Shown here: positions 17,939 to 26,679 of the stretch, piece after piece | How the letters are laid out: each line of letters begins with the position of its first letter | Numbering within the stretch: position 1 is the first letter of the stretch | NCBI RefSeq assembly: GCF_031326225.1 | Contig: NZ_CP133720.1 | Location: 2,480,001-2,544,000 of the forward strand | DNA length: 64,000 bases | Direction of reading: 5' to 3' | Source of the DNA: Undibacterium cyanobacteriorum | GTDB lineage: Bacteria; Pseudomonadota; Gammaproteobacteria; Burkholderiales; Burkholderiaceae_D | Notes under the pieces: model-generated | What the model was told of the DNA's origin: nothing | The model's input: the letters and a program-made list of their open reading frames with translations, nothing else | Database searches by the model: none | Made by a program: the position numbers and the translations under genes

Positions 17939-18436
17939 TTAAGCCGCTCTCTGCTGCTTAAGCGTGACAACAACACTGACCTGCCCAGGTTCCGTCAGTG
18001 CGGTGATCTTAATGTCTTCAACGGTCAAACGCATGGCTTTTTGAATCTCAAGCAACCACTCCATTACACTCGCATAGTTCGCCACATTCGCTTGTACACG
18101 AACCAATTCACCAGTCACCGACAGTGATTGAGTCTTAATATTCCTACGCACCAAAGTTGGCTCGATTAATTCACGGGTTACTGGAGCGACACCATCTGCA
18201 ACACTGCTTGCCAAGCCTTTATATTGCACTACCAGCTCGTTCATCTGAGCTGCTTTCTGCTTCATCTCGGGAATACTCTTTTCCAACTGCGTTCGATTCT
18301 GTGTCGCTGGTGCAATCCCGACTAAATAAATCACTGAGGCGACAATTAGAACGGCAACGATCGTCAAGATACGCCGCTCTTGAGGCGCTCGTTTTTCCCA
18401 AGAATTGCGCCATTGCTCAAGGAAGTCTTGCATCAT
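17939..18436 (-). CDS. gspM: Type II secretion system protein GspM
   Basis: GspM pairs with GspL in the inner-membrane platform. It is 165 residues, with a short cytoplasmic N terminus (RAPQERRIL), one membrane segment (TIVAVLIVASVIYLVGIAPA), a coiled-coil-prone stretch (QLEKSIPEMKQKAAQM) and a ferredoxin-like periplasmic end. The start overlaps the gspL stop by four bases (ATGA). Confidence 0.92.
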   Translation of the reverse strand: MMQDFLEQWRNSWEKRAPQERRILTIVAVLIVASVIYLVGIAPATQNRTQLEKSIPEMKQKAAQMNELVVQYKGLASSVADGVAPVTRELIEPTLVRRNIKTQSLSVTGELVRVQANVANYASVMEWLLEIQKAMRLTVEDIKITALTEPGQVSVVVTLKQQRAA

Positions 18437-19719
18437 CTCAGGTCACCTTCATTTCTTGAGACTTTATAGAGTCCATCTTTCGCATCGATCTTTAATCCTT
18501 GTTCGCGCAAAGCCGAACGCAAGGCATCGAGCTGAATGTCATTACTGTTTTTAGGCTTAATGAATAGCGCACGCTCGCGATATTCCATACTTGCAAGGGG
18601 AGCACCTTGCTGCTGTGGGTGCGCAGACTGCCAAGCTAAAGCGAGTTGGCCACTGAGAACCAGAAAATCATCATCCGTCGACTGCCCCGCTAATTTCTTG
18701 GACTGATTAATCTTCTGTTGCAACTGAAGAATAGGATCTCTCAATCCTGTTTCATTCGGGAATAATTGCTGATAGTTGGTTCGCAACGAGGCATTCAAAG
18801 CCGTTGCCTCAGATCGCAACTGATAGGCCTCCCAATTGAGACCAAACAAACCACACAAAAGAATTGCTGCCGCCAGACCGATCGACCAACGCCATTTCGG
18901 CCAATCAAAAGAAACCGAATTTTCCGCGACAAGCTCTGCCAGCAAATTGAGAGAATGAGGAAACTCTGAAGAAATCTTGGTCGACCAATCCGCATTAAAT
19001 TGACGGACAATCTGCAATTCATGCTTATGCGTTTCATCGATTCCATCGAATGCATGCTGCAAGTGATTATCGAGTGCTAGTTCGAGTGGCAGTCCTTTCG
19101 ACAGAATAGAAACCGTCTTGAGGATTTCGAGGAGAGAACTAGAGCTGACACTCTCCTCTTGTGCTTGCAACGCCAAACCGGCCACTTCTGCAGCGTTTGT
19201 CTTGATCGACACCAGCAGATTGCTGCCATGAGATCCCGCCGGCTCCAATAACACGGATGCCATTTCATTCACCAAAGGCAAACCGAAGGCCAACGGAAAA
19301 GCGGCAACTTTGCGTGGTTCAAGAACACTTACCAGCGCATACAAACTTTCCATCCACGCTCTCTGCACTGCAGCCACGGTACATTGACCATCGACAATCG
19401 GAGTCGAGGCAAAAATCAAGTCGGCCGTATCTTCAAGAACGCGCTCCTCTAACAAATTCGGCAACGCTGCTTTCAATTTCTGAGGAGACATCGGTGGCAC
19501 TTCCACCGAAAACAAGGCTACATCGGAACTTGCAAGCAAGAGCACGACTTGGCTGGCAGAACGCGCTATAGAAATTAAATCCTGCAGATTCTGCCGACCA
19601 TGTTGCTGCAAATGGCGTTCGGTCGAGGCAAGACAGAACGCGAATGCGCTCTCACGCCAATCGCTCTGCTCCTCCACAACCACACGCGGTGGAATTTGAA
19701 TAAATAATGTACTCGCCAT
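18433..19719 (-). CDS. gspL: Type II secretion system protein GspL
   Basis: GspL recruits GspE to the membrane. The 428-residue protein has an actin-like cytoplasmic N-terminal domain, one membrane segment at roughly residues 275-295 (WSIGLAAAILLCGLFGLNW), and a periplasmic ferredoxin-like domain preceded by a helical stretch. It lies 37 bases after gspK and overlaps gspM by four bases. Confidence 0.92.
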   Translation of the reverse strand: MASTLFIQIPPRVVVEEQSDWRESAFAFCLASTERHLQQHGRQNLQDLISIARSASQVVLLLASSDVALFSVEVPPMSPQKLKAALPNLLEERVLEDTADLIFASTPIVDGQCTVAAVQRAWMESLYALVSVLEPRKVAAFPLAFGLPLVNEMASVLLEPAGSHGSNLLVSIKTNAAEVAGLALQAQEESVSSSSLLEILKTVSILSKGLPLELALDNHLQHAFDGIDETHKHELQIVRQFNADWSTKISSEFPHSLNLLAELVAENSVSFDWPKWRWSIGLAAAILLCGLFGLNWEAYQLRSEATALNASLRTNYQQLFPNETGLRDPILQLQQKINQSKKLAGQSTDDDFLVLSGQLALAWQSAHPQQQGAPLASMEYRERALFIKPKNSNDIQLDALRSALREQGLKIDAKDGLYKVSRNEGDLR

Positions 19720-19756
19720 CTTCCCCTACACTCTTGTTATTTTATTTTTTGACGTC

Positions 19757-20842
19757 TTAATTTTCTTTTACCCACAAAATCTGACTGCGTTGGCCATTTC
19801 GCTCAATCAAGGAATTCACTTCCAAAAATGAACGATTCAAGCGCACTCTGCCATTCACGATAAAGTAATTCGAAGAGAAAGAGACATCTTGCTTCGCGCT
19901 TGCTTTCACCTTGTCAGGAAAATTCAATTGAAACTGCACAAAGTCTCTAAAAAATGCACGATCACGCTGTGCGATCATCAAGGCAGCCTCAGTCATACTC
20001 ACGTTTTCTAACCTTGCTGATAGCACTTCAGCCGTCGTAGTGTTCACGTTGATTGGTGTTCGCACTGGCAAGACCGTGACGTAATTTTTTAACTTCGCCA
20101 CGATCTCCGGTGTAAAACCAGGAATCGCAAGCAAATCATCCACTTGGCTAAACTTTAGAAATTGTACTGTGGAATTGACCGTTGTCGTTGAAATAAGATC
20201 TGGAACGGGGTTTGTAGCCGATGTTTTCGTTGTTGTTTGACCAGAAGAGCCAGGATTGGAGGGGGCTGCGCCCGTCCCTTCGGCCGAGCTAGGTTGCGGA
20301 CCTGTAACACCAGGCTCAGTCGACTTCTCAGTTTTTTCAGATCGATCTTGTGTTTGAGCGACTTGCAAAGCAAGACCTGTCGCCTGCGCTGTATCAATCT
20401 TCAAATTTGCAAGTAGACGCATAAAAGCTTCTAACTCACGTTGATCAACCTCACCGCCGCTCGCCAAATTCGTTAAATTAAATTTAGCTTGTGCGTCAGA
20501 TATTTTGCCGGATAACGTTGCATCGCTATCCTCAACATCGGTCTTTCCATTTTCAACATATTGATCAAGTCGTGTGTCCCCTAGATTTACTGCCCAGGGC
20601 TCACCAAGGTGATCGACCGCACCACTGGTACGAGCATCTTCACGCAATATGAGACTTGCCCAATCCAAAGCCCCTCGCAAGACCCATTTTTTTTGAAGTT
20701 GATATCGCTGATTTTCGATCGACCGAACCTGCACTTGTTGCTGCCAAAAAAGACTGGCAACGATCGTAATCGCCAAGGTGGTTAGCAGTAATGCCGTAAC
20801 GACAGCGACGCCGCCTTGTTTTGCGTGCACGGAATGCCTCAT
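19757..20842 (-). CDS. gspK: Type II secretion system minor pseudopilin GspK
   Basis: GspK caps the pseudopilus tip. The N terminus has a short basic leader ending GG before a hydrophobic segment (VAVVTALLLTTLAITIVASLFW) and lacks the Glu5 of other pseudopilins, as is known for GspK. A large globular domain follows, with a Ser/Thr/Pro-rich insertion (about residues 165-215) between its subdomains. The ATG at 20842 overlaps the gspJ stop (TGATG); the frame opens one TTG codon earlier. Confidence 0.93.
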   Translation of the reverse strand: MRHSVHAKQGGVAVVTALLLTTLAITIVASLFWQQQVQVRSIENQRYQLQKKWVLRGALDWASLILREDARTSGAVDHLGEPWAVNLGDTRLDQYVENGKTDVEDSDATLSGKISDAQAKFNLTNLASGGEVDQRELEAFMRLLANLKIDTAQATGLALQVAQTQDRSEKTEKSTEPGVTGPQPSSAEGTGAAPSNPGSSGQTTTKTSATNPVPDLISTTTVNSTVQFLKFSQVDDLLAIPGFTPEIVAKLKNYVTVLPVRTPINVNTTTAEVLSARLENVSMTEAALMIAQRDRAFFRDFVQFQLNFPDKVKASAKQDVSFSSNYFIVNGRVRLNRSFLEVNSLIERNGQRSQILWVKEN

Positions 20843-21498
20843 CAAGCAGCCCCCAACAGGAAAATTTTCAGCAAGGGAAATTCTTGCCCTTTGAGCTGCA
20901 TCGTTACTTCCAAGCCCGTTTTCTCTGGCACACCTTTAGTTGTCTTTGTGAGCGGATTGGCTTGCTGAGGGTTTGCAACATCAGTGCCAGCAACCCGCCA
21001 TGTGTTTTCATTGGGGTTCCACGTCCGCATCTGAAAGGCAATGACATCTTTTTGCAAGACCACCTCGGGCATATCATCCGTATTGCCAATTGCCCGCAGC
21101 CAAAAACTATCCAACATCGCCAAATCGCGAGTGGGGAGTGATTCGCGACGAGTAAAAACACCATTCCGCAAACGATAGGCTACGACCTGTAACATCGTCG
21201 CTTGACCGTCTTCATACACGGTCCGAATCAGTGTCAAATCTTGTTCATACGCACGAATACTTTCCCGCCGCGGCAACATTGCCTCACTCACCAAATGCGC
21301 GCAATCATTCTCGAGCTGAACAAAACTGATTTGCGCGCCTCTGCTGCGCTCCAAGTCTTGATTTAAACTGACGCGCGCTCGAATAATACTATCCAAACCT
21401 CGCCAGCCCATCACCGCGATAATCGCGAGCACAGTGATCGCCACCAATAATTCGATAAGCGTGAAGCCAGCGTTGGAATGAACTTTTCTAAGGCGCAT
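20842..21498 (-). CDS. gspJ: Type II secretion system minor pseudopilin GspJ
   Basis: It has a type IV prepilin-like leader cleaved after Gly in NAGFTLIELLVA, with Glu at +5, and the GspJ-type domain containing GWRGLDSIIRAR and an FVQLENDCAHL segment. Length 218. Its start lies inside the last codons of gspI (11-base overlap), indicating translational coupling. Confidence 0.93.
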   Translation of the reverse strand: MRLRKVHSNAGFTLIELLVAITVLAIIAVMGWRGLDSIIRARVSLNQDLERSRGAQISFVQLENDCAHLVSEAMLPRRESIRAYEQDLTLIRTVYEDGQATMLQVVAYRLRNGVFTRRESLPTRDLAMLDSFWLRAIGNTDDMPEVVLQKDVIAFQMRTWNPNENTWRVAGTDVANPQQANPLTKTTKGVPEKTGLEVTMQLKGQEFPLLKIFLLGAA

Positions 21499-21889
21499 TG
21501 GGCACCACCTGCGTCAACTTAGCGAGACGTCGACGTGTATCAATTGGATCATAGACCAACACTTCTACGCGGCGAAACGATGGATTGGGTGTGCCGATCA
21601 CGTGTTCTTCGCACTGTAAGGCAAGGTCCCCTTGTGAACAGGGAAAATTGCGTTCACCTAGCTCCGGCCACTCATGGCCTAAGCGAATTTGAGCCAAACG
21701 ATTCTCAGCCGACCAATTAGCCATCATGGTCGCACGTAGTCCACTACTATTCTGGGCAAGGCTTGCAACTGATCTCAGGCAAGCAATCAAAACAGTGCCC
21801 ACGATGACCAATGCAACCAAAACTTCAAGCAGCGTAAAGCCTGACCTCGATCGAGAAGAAAGCAAAGGATGTTTCATTCGCGTTAGCAT
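21488..21889 (-). CDS. gspI: Type II secretion system minor pseudopilin GspI
   Basis: Minor pseudopilin of 133 residues. The leader ends RSRSG before FTLLEVLVALVIVG with Glu at +5; the GspI signature NWSAENRLAQIRLG follows. It starts 2 bases after the gspH stop and overlaps gspJ. Confidence 0.93.
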   Translation of the reverse strand: MLTRMKHPLLSSRSRSGFTLLEVLVALVIVGTVLIACLRSVASLAQNSSGLRATMMANWSAENRLAQIRLGHEWPELGERNFPCSQGDLALQCEEHVIGTPNPSFRRVEVLVYDPIDTRRRLAKLTQVVPNAP

Positions 21890-21891
21890 GA

Positions 21892-22359
21892 TTACTCCAC
21901 CACAAAGTGGCCGACACCATCAGCCTTAATCGCCACTGCACTATCTGCCACGCGGAGGTTCAATACGAAAGGACGACTAACCGGTTCTCTTCCAAACACA
22001 ATTCGCAAGCGATCCAGATCAGTATCTAGGCGTGGGGTGATTTCTAATTTAGTGTCTGAGAAGGTGAAGCTACGCGATCTGAGTGAATCAAAATCCTCTA
22101 TTTGTTCCCACTTATTTTCGTTGAGCACCAAGAAACGATAGCCTTCTTGCGCTGCTTCAAAAGCTGTAGGCCGATTCCTCACGATCGCTTCTTCACGTGC
22201 CATTTGCAAAAGCAAAGACAAACGCTGCGCATCCGTTTGAAGTCGCTGATGAGTCGTTTGGACTGCGTTAAGTGACACAGCTCCAAGCATAATTCCCATG
22301 ATCACCAGAACAACCAGAAGTTCAAGTAATGTAAATCCGATTTGACGCTGTTTTTTCAC
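21892..22359 (-). CDS. gspH: Type II secretion system minor pseudopilin GspH
   Basis: Minor pseudopilin of 155 residues. A short leader KKQRQIG precedes FTLLELLVVLVIMG with Glu at +5. The beta-rich C-terminal domain includes PRLDTDLDRLRIVFGREPVS and ends DGVGHFVVE, as in GspH. It starts with GTG at 22359. Confidence 0.92.
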   Translation of the reverse strand: MKKQRQIGFTLLELLVVLVIMGIMLGAVSLNAVQTTHQRLQTDAQRLSLLLQMAREEAIVRNRPTAFEAAQEGYRFLVLNENKWEQIEDFDSLRSRSFTFSDTKLEITPRLDTDLDRLRIVFGREPVSRPFVLNLRVADSAVAIKADGVGHFVVE

Positions 22360-22410
22360 GTTCGTACCACTTACTTACTTCAATGCAGACTACTCAAAAA
22401 AAACAGGCGC

Positions 22411-22872
22411 TTAAAGGTCCCAAGATCCAATGTCAGCGTCATAGCCAGCACCGCCCGGCTGACCATCTTGACCATAAGAAAAAATCTCAATTTCAGATTT
22501 CAAGCCTGGCGACATGTACTGATAAGGATTTCCCCAAGGGTCTTTGGGAAGTTTCGAAATGTATCCTTCAGGTTTATACCCATTCGCGGCAGGACCTGAT
22601 GTTGGCTTCGTGATTAATGCTTGCAAACCTTGCTCAGTTGTTGGATAGCGCAAATTGTCCAGCTTGTACATTTTCAAGGCACCGAGCATGGTCGAAATAT
22701 CTTGCTTCGCCTGAAGAACACGAGCGTCGTCTGTACGTCCCATCAACTTCGGAACAACCAAACTAGCCAAGATGCCCATAATCACCAGCACGATCATAAT
22801 TTCGATCAATGTAAAACCCGCACTTTTAACCGACTTAAGTAGCGTGTTCTTTTTTGCAAACTTAGTATTCAT
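22411..22872 (-). CDS. gspG: Type II secretion system major pseudopilin GspG
   Basis: Main subunit of the pseudopilus piston. The leader ends KSAG before FTLIEIMIVLVIMGILA with Glu at +5. The C-terminal domain has the hallmark DNLRYPTTEQGLQAL, the PKDPWGNPYQY block and a Ca-binding-type loop near SYGQDGQPGG. It is the first gene of the secretion operon; the operon promoter must lie in 22873-23135 but I cannot identify it with confidence. Confidence 0.97.
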   Translation of the reverse strand: MNTKFAKKNTLLKSVKSAGFTLIEIMIVLVIMGILASLVVPKLMGRTDDARVLQAKQDISTMLGALKMYKLDNLRYPTTEQGLQALITKPTSGPAANGYKPEGYISKLPKDPWGNPYQYMSPGLKSEIEIFSYGQDGQPGGAGYDADIGSWDL

Positions 22873-23135
22873 TATTCAACTCTGCTCAAACATATGAAAC
22901 AAACACATTTTAGTCTTATCTTTTTCACATTCCACTCGTAGGCACCTCACGACTTGTGAAAAATTGACAAATTATTGGGAAGGAAATCCTATCACGAATA
23001 AGAAAAAAAATGACAACTAAAGCTCGACATTCAACACTAATTGTAGCCCTAGTTGTTTGGGAAATGCGCACACTGCAAAAATTCTTACAATTGCCCTACA
23101 CCGTTTGACATCCGCGAACGGTTTGCGAACATTCC

Positions 23136-23327
23136 TCACGTATTGCGCCTTGGGTATCCTTGCGCGAGGATTCTGTCCCAAACTTTATCTTTTTCTTCTT
23201 GCGACATAAAGACCCAGTCTGCAACCTCAAGCACGGTTCGACCACAGCCTCGACAAATCTCATCAAAAGTCGTCGAGCAAACCGCTACGCAGGGCGTATC
23301 AGGTCTTTCTTTTTTTTCTTCCAACAT
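23136..23327 (-). CDS. DUF1289 domain protein, 63 residues
   Basis: A small cytoplasmic protein with the DUF1289 pattern: PCVAVCSTTFDEICRGCGRT, four cysteines likely binding a metal, then EVADWVFM and an EKDKVWDRI helix. Function of the family is unknown. The start at 23327 is preceded by a strong GAGGAGAGG ribosome site. It is transcribed in the same direction as the secretion operon and divergently from the MarC gene. Confidence 0.9.
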   Translation of the reverse strand: MLEEKKERPDTPCVAVCSTTFDEICRGCGRTVLEVADWVFMSQEEKDKVWDRILAQGYPRRNT

Positions 23328-23434
23328 TTCCTCTCCTCGATTCTAAAGTTCGATCAATTTTTGGGAAATCTGCCAATCATCGTCACCCATCAGATAAAAC
23401 CGTTTGAAGCCACATACAACATTGCAAAGTTTTA

Positions 23435-23463
23435 TTGACAGCAACAACAGTTGCAACCAGAAT
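23435..23463 (+). promoter_or_regulatory. Candidate sigma-70 promoter of the MarC-family gene
   Basis: TTGACA at 23435-23440 (perfect -35) and CAGAAT at 23458-23463 (4 of 6) are separated by 17 bases. The gene starts at 23528, which would give a leader of about 58 bases. Confidence 0.45.
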
Positions 23464-23527
23464 CACTTTACAAAAAACCGCATTTACAAATGCGACAATC
23501 CACATTACGCCATAGGGGAACTCACGC

Positions 23528-24130
23528 ATGACAAAAGATTTCATTCAATCCCTCATCCTCTTGATTTTGGTAACAGATCCCTTCGGCAATATTCCTATCT
23601 TCGTCAGCGCATTATCGCACGTTGCACCTGAACGCAGATGGCGAGTTGTCGTTCGCGAATGTCTCATCGCATTTGTCCTGCTATTTCTTTTTATGTTTTT
23701 CGGAAAACATTTTTTAGAGGCGCTGCACTTGAGCGAAGTATCCTTGCGCATCGGCGGCGGCGTCATTCTTTTTCTGATTGCCTTACGAATGGTATTTCCG
23801 CAAGAAGGTGGTGTGTTTGGCGGAGGTGGCGCCGCGACGGAGCCGTTTATCGTTCCACTTGCCATTCCCGCACTGGCAGGGCCCTCGTCCCTCGCGACCG
23901 TGCTCCTATTTTCATCTGATAGCCGTATGGACACGATGATTCACGTCGCAGCGCTTGTCGCAGTTGCCATTGTTTGGTTGATCGTTTTGCTGAGCGCAGA
24001 AAGAATGCAGCGCGTTCTCGGAGAACAAACCATGACCGCAGTAGAACGATTGATGGGGTTAATACTCACTGCAATGGCGGTCGAAATGCTGCTCGCCGGT
24101 ATTCGCGACTATTTAAAGACGCTCACTTGA
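23528..24130 (+). CDS. MarC/SnatA-family integral membrane protein
   Basis: A 200-residue inner-membrane protein with about six membrane segments and the family's conserved features: TDPFGNIPIF near the N terminus, the RIGGGVILFLIALRM segment, and the central PLAIPALAGPSSLATVLL block. E. coli relatives are MarC, YchE and YhgN; some archaeal members carry amino acids, but substrates of most are unknown. The start is preceded by AGGGGAA. It is monocistronic and ends at a bidirectional terminator. Confidence 0.92.
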   Translation: MTKDFIQSLILLILVTDPFGNIPIFVSALSHVAPERRWRVVVRECLIAFVLLFLFMFFGKHFLEALHLSEVSLRIGGGVILFLIALRMVFPQEGGVFGGGGAATEPFIVPLAIPALAGPSSLATVLLFSSDSRMDTMIHVAALVAVAIVWLIVLLSAERMQRVLGEQTMTAVERLMGLILTAMAVEMLLAGIRDYLKTLT

Positions 24131-24168
24131 CGAGTTTGCTGCGCTACTGAAGGCCTTAAGCAACCATG

Positions 24169-24198
24169 CAAAAACGGACCGAGTTGGTCCGTTTTTGC
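24169..24198. terminator. Bidirectional rho-independent terminator
   Basis: A perfect 10-base stem AAAACGGACC (24171-24180) with GGTCCGTTTT (24186-24195) and a five-base loop has T runs on both sides. It serves the MarC gene on the plus strand and the CoA-transferase gene on the minus strand. Confidence 0.9.
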
Positions 24199-24199
24199 T

Positions 24200-25444
24200 T
24201 CAAATTACACCTTCAGTTCGCAGGCGTTTGATATCTTCTTCTGAGTAATTCAAAGAGCGCAAAATCTGCTCACTATGTTCTCCCAAGCGAGGCCCCATCC
24301 ACTTAGTCTTGCCGGGAGTTTCCGACATTTTTGGCAAAATAGCTGGCAGCTTCACTGCTTCACCATCAGAGAATTGATGCTGTTCAAACATAGATCTTGC
24401 TAAGAACTGAGGGTCCTGCATCATGTCGCGAATACTATAAATTTTTCCAACCGGCACATCCGCACTGCGCAAAATTTCGAGCGCACAATCGATTGTCTTC
24501 TGCGAACACCAACTTTGAATTGCTGCGTCGATTTCCAAAGTACGAGGTACACGTCCATCATTACGTGACAAAGCGGGGTCATGCGCAAGATCAGCACGCT
24601 CAATCGCCAACATTAAACGATGAAAAATCGCGTCTCCATTACCAGCAATCACAATATTTTCACCGTCTGCTGTCGTGTAAGTATTGGAAGGAACAATCCC
24701 AGGCAAGGCGCCGCCAGTGCGTTCACGCACGACTCCAGCCACATCGAACTCTGGCACCAAGGACTCCATGAGATTGAAGACCGACTCATACAATGCAACA
24801 TCAACCATTTGACCTTGCCCAGCAACGCAGCCAGTACCGCTTTTGCCATTCCAACGTCCACCGGTGACATCACGATGGCGCAAAGCCATCATGGCTCCGA
24901 TCACACCATGTAAAGCGGCGACCGAGTCACCTATCGAAATGCCGACACGTACGGGTGGTCGATCCGGGTGACCGGAGACATAACGTAAACCGCCCATGGA
25001 TTCACCAATAGCACCAAAACCAGGAAGATCTCGCATGGGCCCGGTTTGACCGTAGCCAGACAGACGCACCATGATGAGTGCAGGATTGATGGCTCGCAGC
25101 TCCTCGAAGCCTAGTCCCCATTTTTCCAAAACGCCAGGCCTGTAGTTCTCAATAATAATATCCGCCGCTAACGCCAACTCACGAGCGATCTGACGACCAG
25201 CTTCGGTTTTCATATTGAGCGTGAGACTCTGTTTATTACGCGCTTGCACCGACCACCACAATGAGGTTCCATCCTTTAGCACACGCCACTGCCGCAGAGG
25301 ATCACCGCCATCTGGACTTTCAACCTTGATCACTTCGGCACCAAACTCGGCCAACATGCGTGAACAAAAAGGACCAGCAATCAAAGTGCCGAGTTCCAAT
25401 ACGCGTATGCCGGCCAATGGACCAGGGCCAACTTGCTTATCCAT
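24200..25444 (-). CDS. CaiB/BaiF family (class III) CoA-transferase
   Basis: Family III transferases move CoA between carboxylic acids. The N-terminal signature LAGIRVLELGTLIAGPFCSRMLAEFGAEVIKVE is typical (residues about 9-41), followed by NKQSLTLNMKT, ENYRPGVLEKWG, and the catalytic Asp in GISIGDSVAALHG. There is an unusual short Gly/Cys-containing insertion (GGRWNGKSGTGCVAGQGQ) before MVDVALYES. The substrate cannot be read from the sequence. The ATG at 25444 follows the recR stop after one base; the frame runs 28 codons further into recR but that part is not family-like. Confidence 0.92.
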   Translation of the reverse strand: MDKQVGPGPLAGIRVLELGTLIAGPFCSRMLAEFGAEVIKVESPDGGDPLRQWRVLKDGTSLWWSVQARNKQSLTLNMKTEAGRQIARELALAADIIIENYRPGVLEKWGLGFEELRAINPALIMVRLSGYGQTGPMRDLPGFGAIGESMGGLRYVSGHPDRPPVRVGISIGDSVAALHGVIGAMMALRHRDVTGGRWNGKSGTGCVAGQGQMVDVALYESVFNLMESLVPEFDVAGVVRERTGGALPGIVPSNTYTTADGENIVIAGNGDAIFHRLMLAIERADLAHDPALSRNDGRVPRTLEIDAAIQSWCSQKTIDCALEILRSADVPVGKIYSIRDMMQDPQFLARSMFEQHQFSDGEAVKLPAILPKMSETPGKTKWMGPRLGEHSEQILRSLNYSEEDIKRLRTEGVI

Positions 25445-25445
25445 C

Positions 25446-26042
25446 CTAAGTCGACTTTCTATCAAGTATTGCGCGTGCGATTGTCCCAGGATCGACATAT
25501 TCAAGCTCACCACCAACCGGTACACCACGCGCTAAACGACTAACCTTTAAACCTTTGGCCTTTAGTGTTTCTCCAATGTAGTGCGCGGTCGCCTCCCCTT
25601 CGTTATTGAAGTTGGTCGCAAGGACAATCTCTTCAACGACACCATCAGTGGCTCTACGAATCAGTTTATCGAGATAGATGTCTTGTGGCCCAATTCCATC
25701 AAGAGGAGATAATCGCCCCATCAGTACGAAATATAAACCCTTGTAAGTCATGGTCTGCTCGATCATCAATTGGTCACTAGGTGACTCGACCACACATAAA
25801 ATGCTTGTATCACGACTCGCATCAGCACATGTGTCGCATACCGCATTCTCAGTGAAGGTGTTACACGAACCGCAGTGACGAATCTGCTGCAATGCATTAA
25901 GCATCGCGTTACCAAGGAACTGCGCACCTTCGCGGTCATGCTGCAACAAATGGTATGCCATGCGCGTGGCGGATTTTGGACCAACACCCGGCAAACGTCG
26001 CAAAGCCTCAATCATCTGATCTAAGCTACTCAATTCTTTCAC
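25446..26042 (-). CDS. recR: Recombination protein RecR
   Basis: RecR works with RecF and RecO to load RecA on gapped DNA. The 198-residue protein has the helix-hairpin-helix (RRLPGVGPKSATRMAYHLL), a four-cysteine zinc motif (CGSCNTFTENAVCDTC) and a Toprim domain (ILCVVESPSDQLMIE). It starts with GTG. The order dnaX, ybaB, recR is conserved in many bacteria. Confidence 0.97.
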   Translation of the reverse strand: MKELSSLDQMIEALRRLPGVGPKSATRMAYHLLQHDREGAQFLGNAMLNALQQIRHCGSCNTFTENAVCDTCADASRDTSILCVVESPSDQLMIEQTMTYKGLYFVLMGRLSPLDGIGPQDIYLDKLIRRATDGVVEEIVLATNFNNEGEATAHYIGETLKAKGLKVSRLARGVPVGGELEYVDPGTIARAILDRKST

Positions 26043-26128
26043 GCTTCAATTCTCGCTTGTGTTGGGTCCGCCTTCAAACAGACCTTGTTGAATAAAATCG
26101 GACAAAAGGACTACCACCAAAAACTACA

Positions 26129-26160
26129 ACAGGCGCATGAGTCTCGCTCATTGCGCCTGT
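26129..26160 (-). terminator. Hairpin between ybaB and recR, possible terminator
   Basis: CAGGCGC-ATGAG pairs with CTCAT-(T)-GCGCCTG around a five-base loop, one bulged base. On the minus strand it is followed by TTGTAGTTTTTGG, a weak U-rich tract. It might end or attenuate the dnaX-ybaB transcript before recR. Confidence 0.5.
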
Positions 26161-26203
26161 GTCATGCAAGCAATCAAATCAGCAATCGACTCTTAGACGA
26201 TCA

Positions 26204-26530
26204 TCAGAACGGCATCTTAAAGCCTGGCGGCAATGGCATGCCCGCAGTCAAAGCAGACATTTTCTCTTGGCTAGTGGCTTCAGCTTTGCGTACTGCATCA
26301 TTGAATGCTGCGGCAACCAAATCTTCCAACATGTCCTTATCATCTGCCAACAAAGAAGGATCGATGGTGACGCGTTTTACGTCGTTCTTGCATGTCATCA
26401 CAACTTTGACTAAGCCAGCCCCGGATTGCCCTTCGACCTCGATCAAAGCCAATTGATCTTGGGCTTTCTTCATATTGTCTTGCATTGCTTGTGCTTGCTT
26501 CATCAAGCCAGCCAATTGGTTCTTCATCAT
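26204..26530 (-). CDS. YbaB/EbfC family nucleoid-associated protein
   Basis: A DNA-binding protein of about 108 residues forming a tweezer-like dimer. It has the family pattern: an N-terminal helix rich in Met and Gln (NQLAGLMKQAQAMQDNMKKAQ), a beta-sheet with VEGQSGAGLVKVVMTCKNDVKRVTIDPSLL, and a C-terminal helix ending with GMPLPPGFKMPF. The ATG at 26530 (directly followed by a second) has a GGAG site upstream; earlier codons are unlikely. It lies between dnaX and recR as in E. coli. Confidence 0.95.
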   Translation of the reverse strand: MMKNQLAGLMKQAQAMQDNMKKAQDQLALIEVEGQSGAGLVKVVMTCKNDVKRVTIDPSLLADDKDMLEDLVAAAFNDAVRKAEATSQEKMSALTAGMPLPPGFKMPF

Positions 26531-26679
26531 TCTAAAGCTCCTCAAAAAATCTCAATATAAATTTCTATTCAATTCTCATTTCAAATCTCATTCTGTACCA
26601 TGGCACATATGAGACTAGGCCACAATGCAACAAGTATGCGTCGCGCTTGATTGTTGCATTTCTCGTTAAGTTACTGGCC

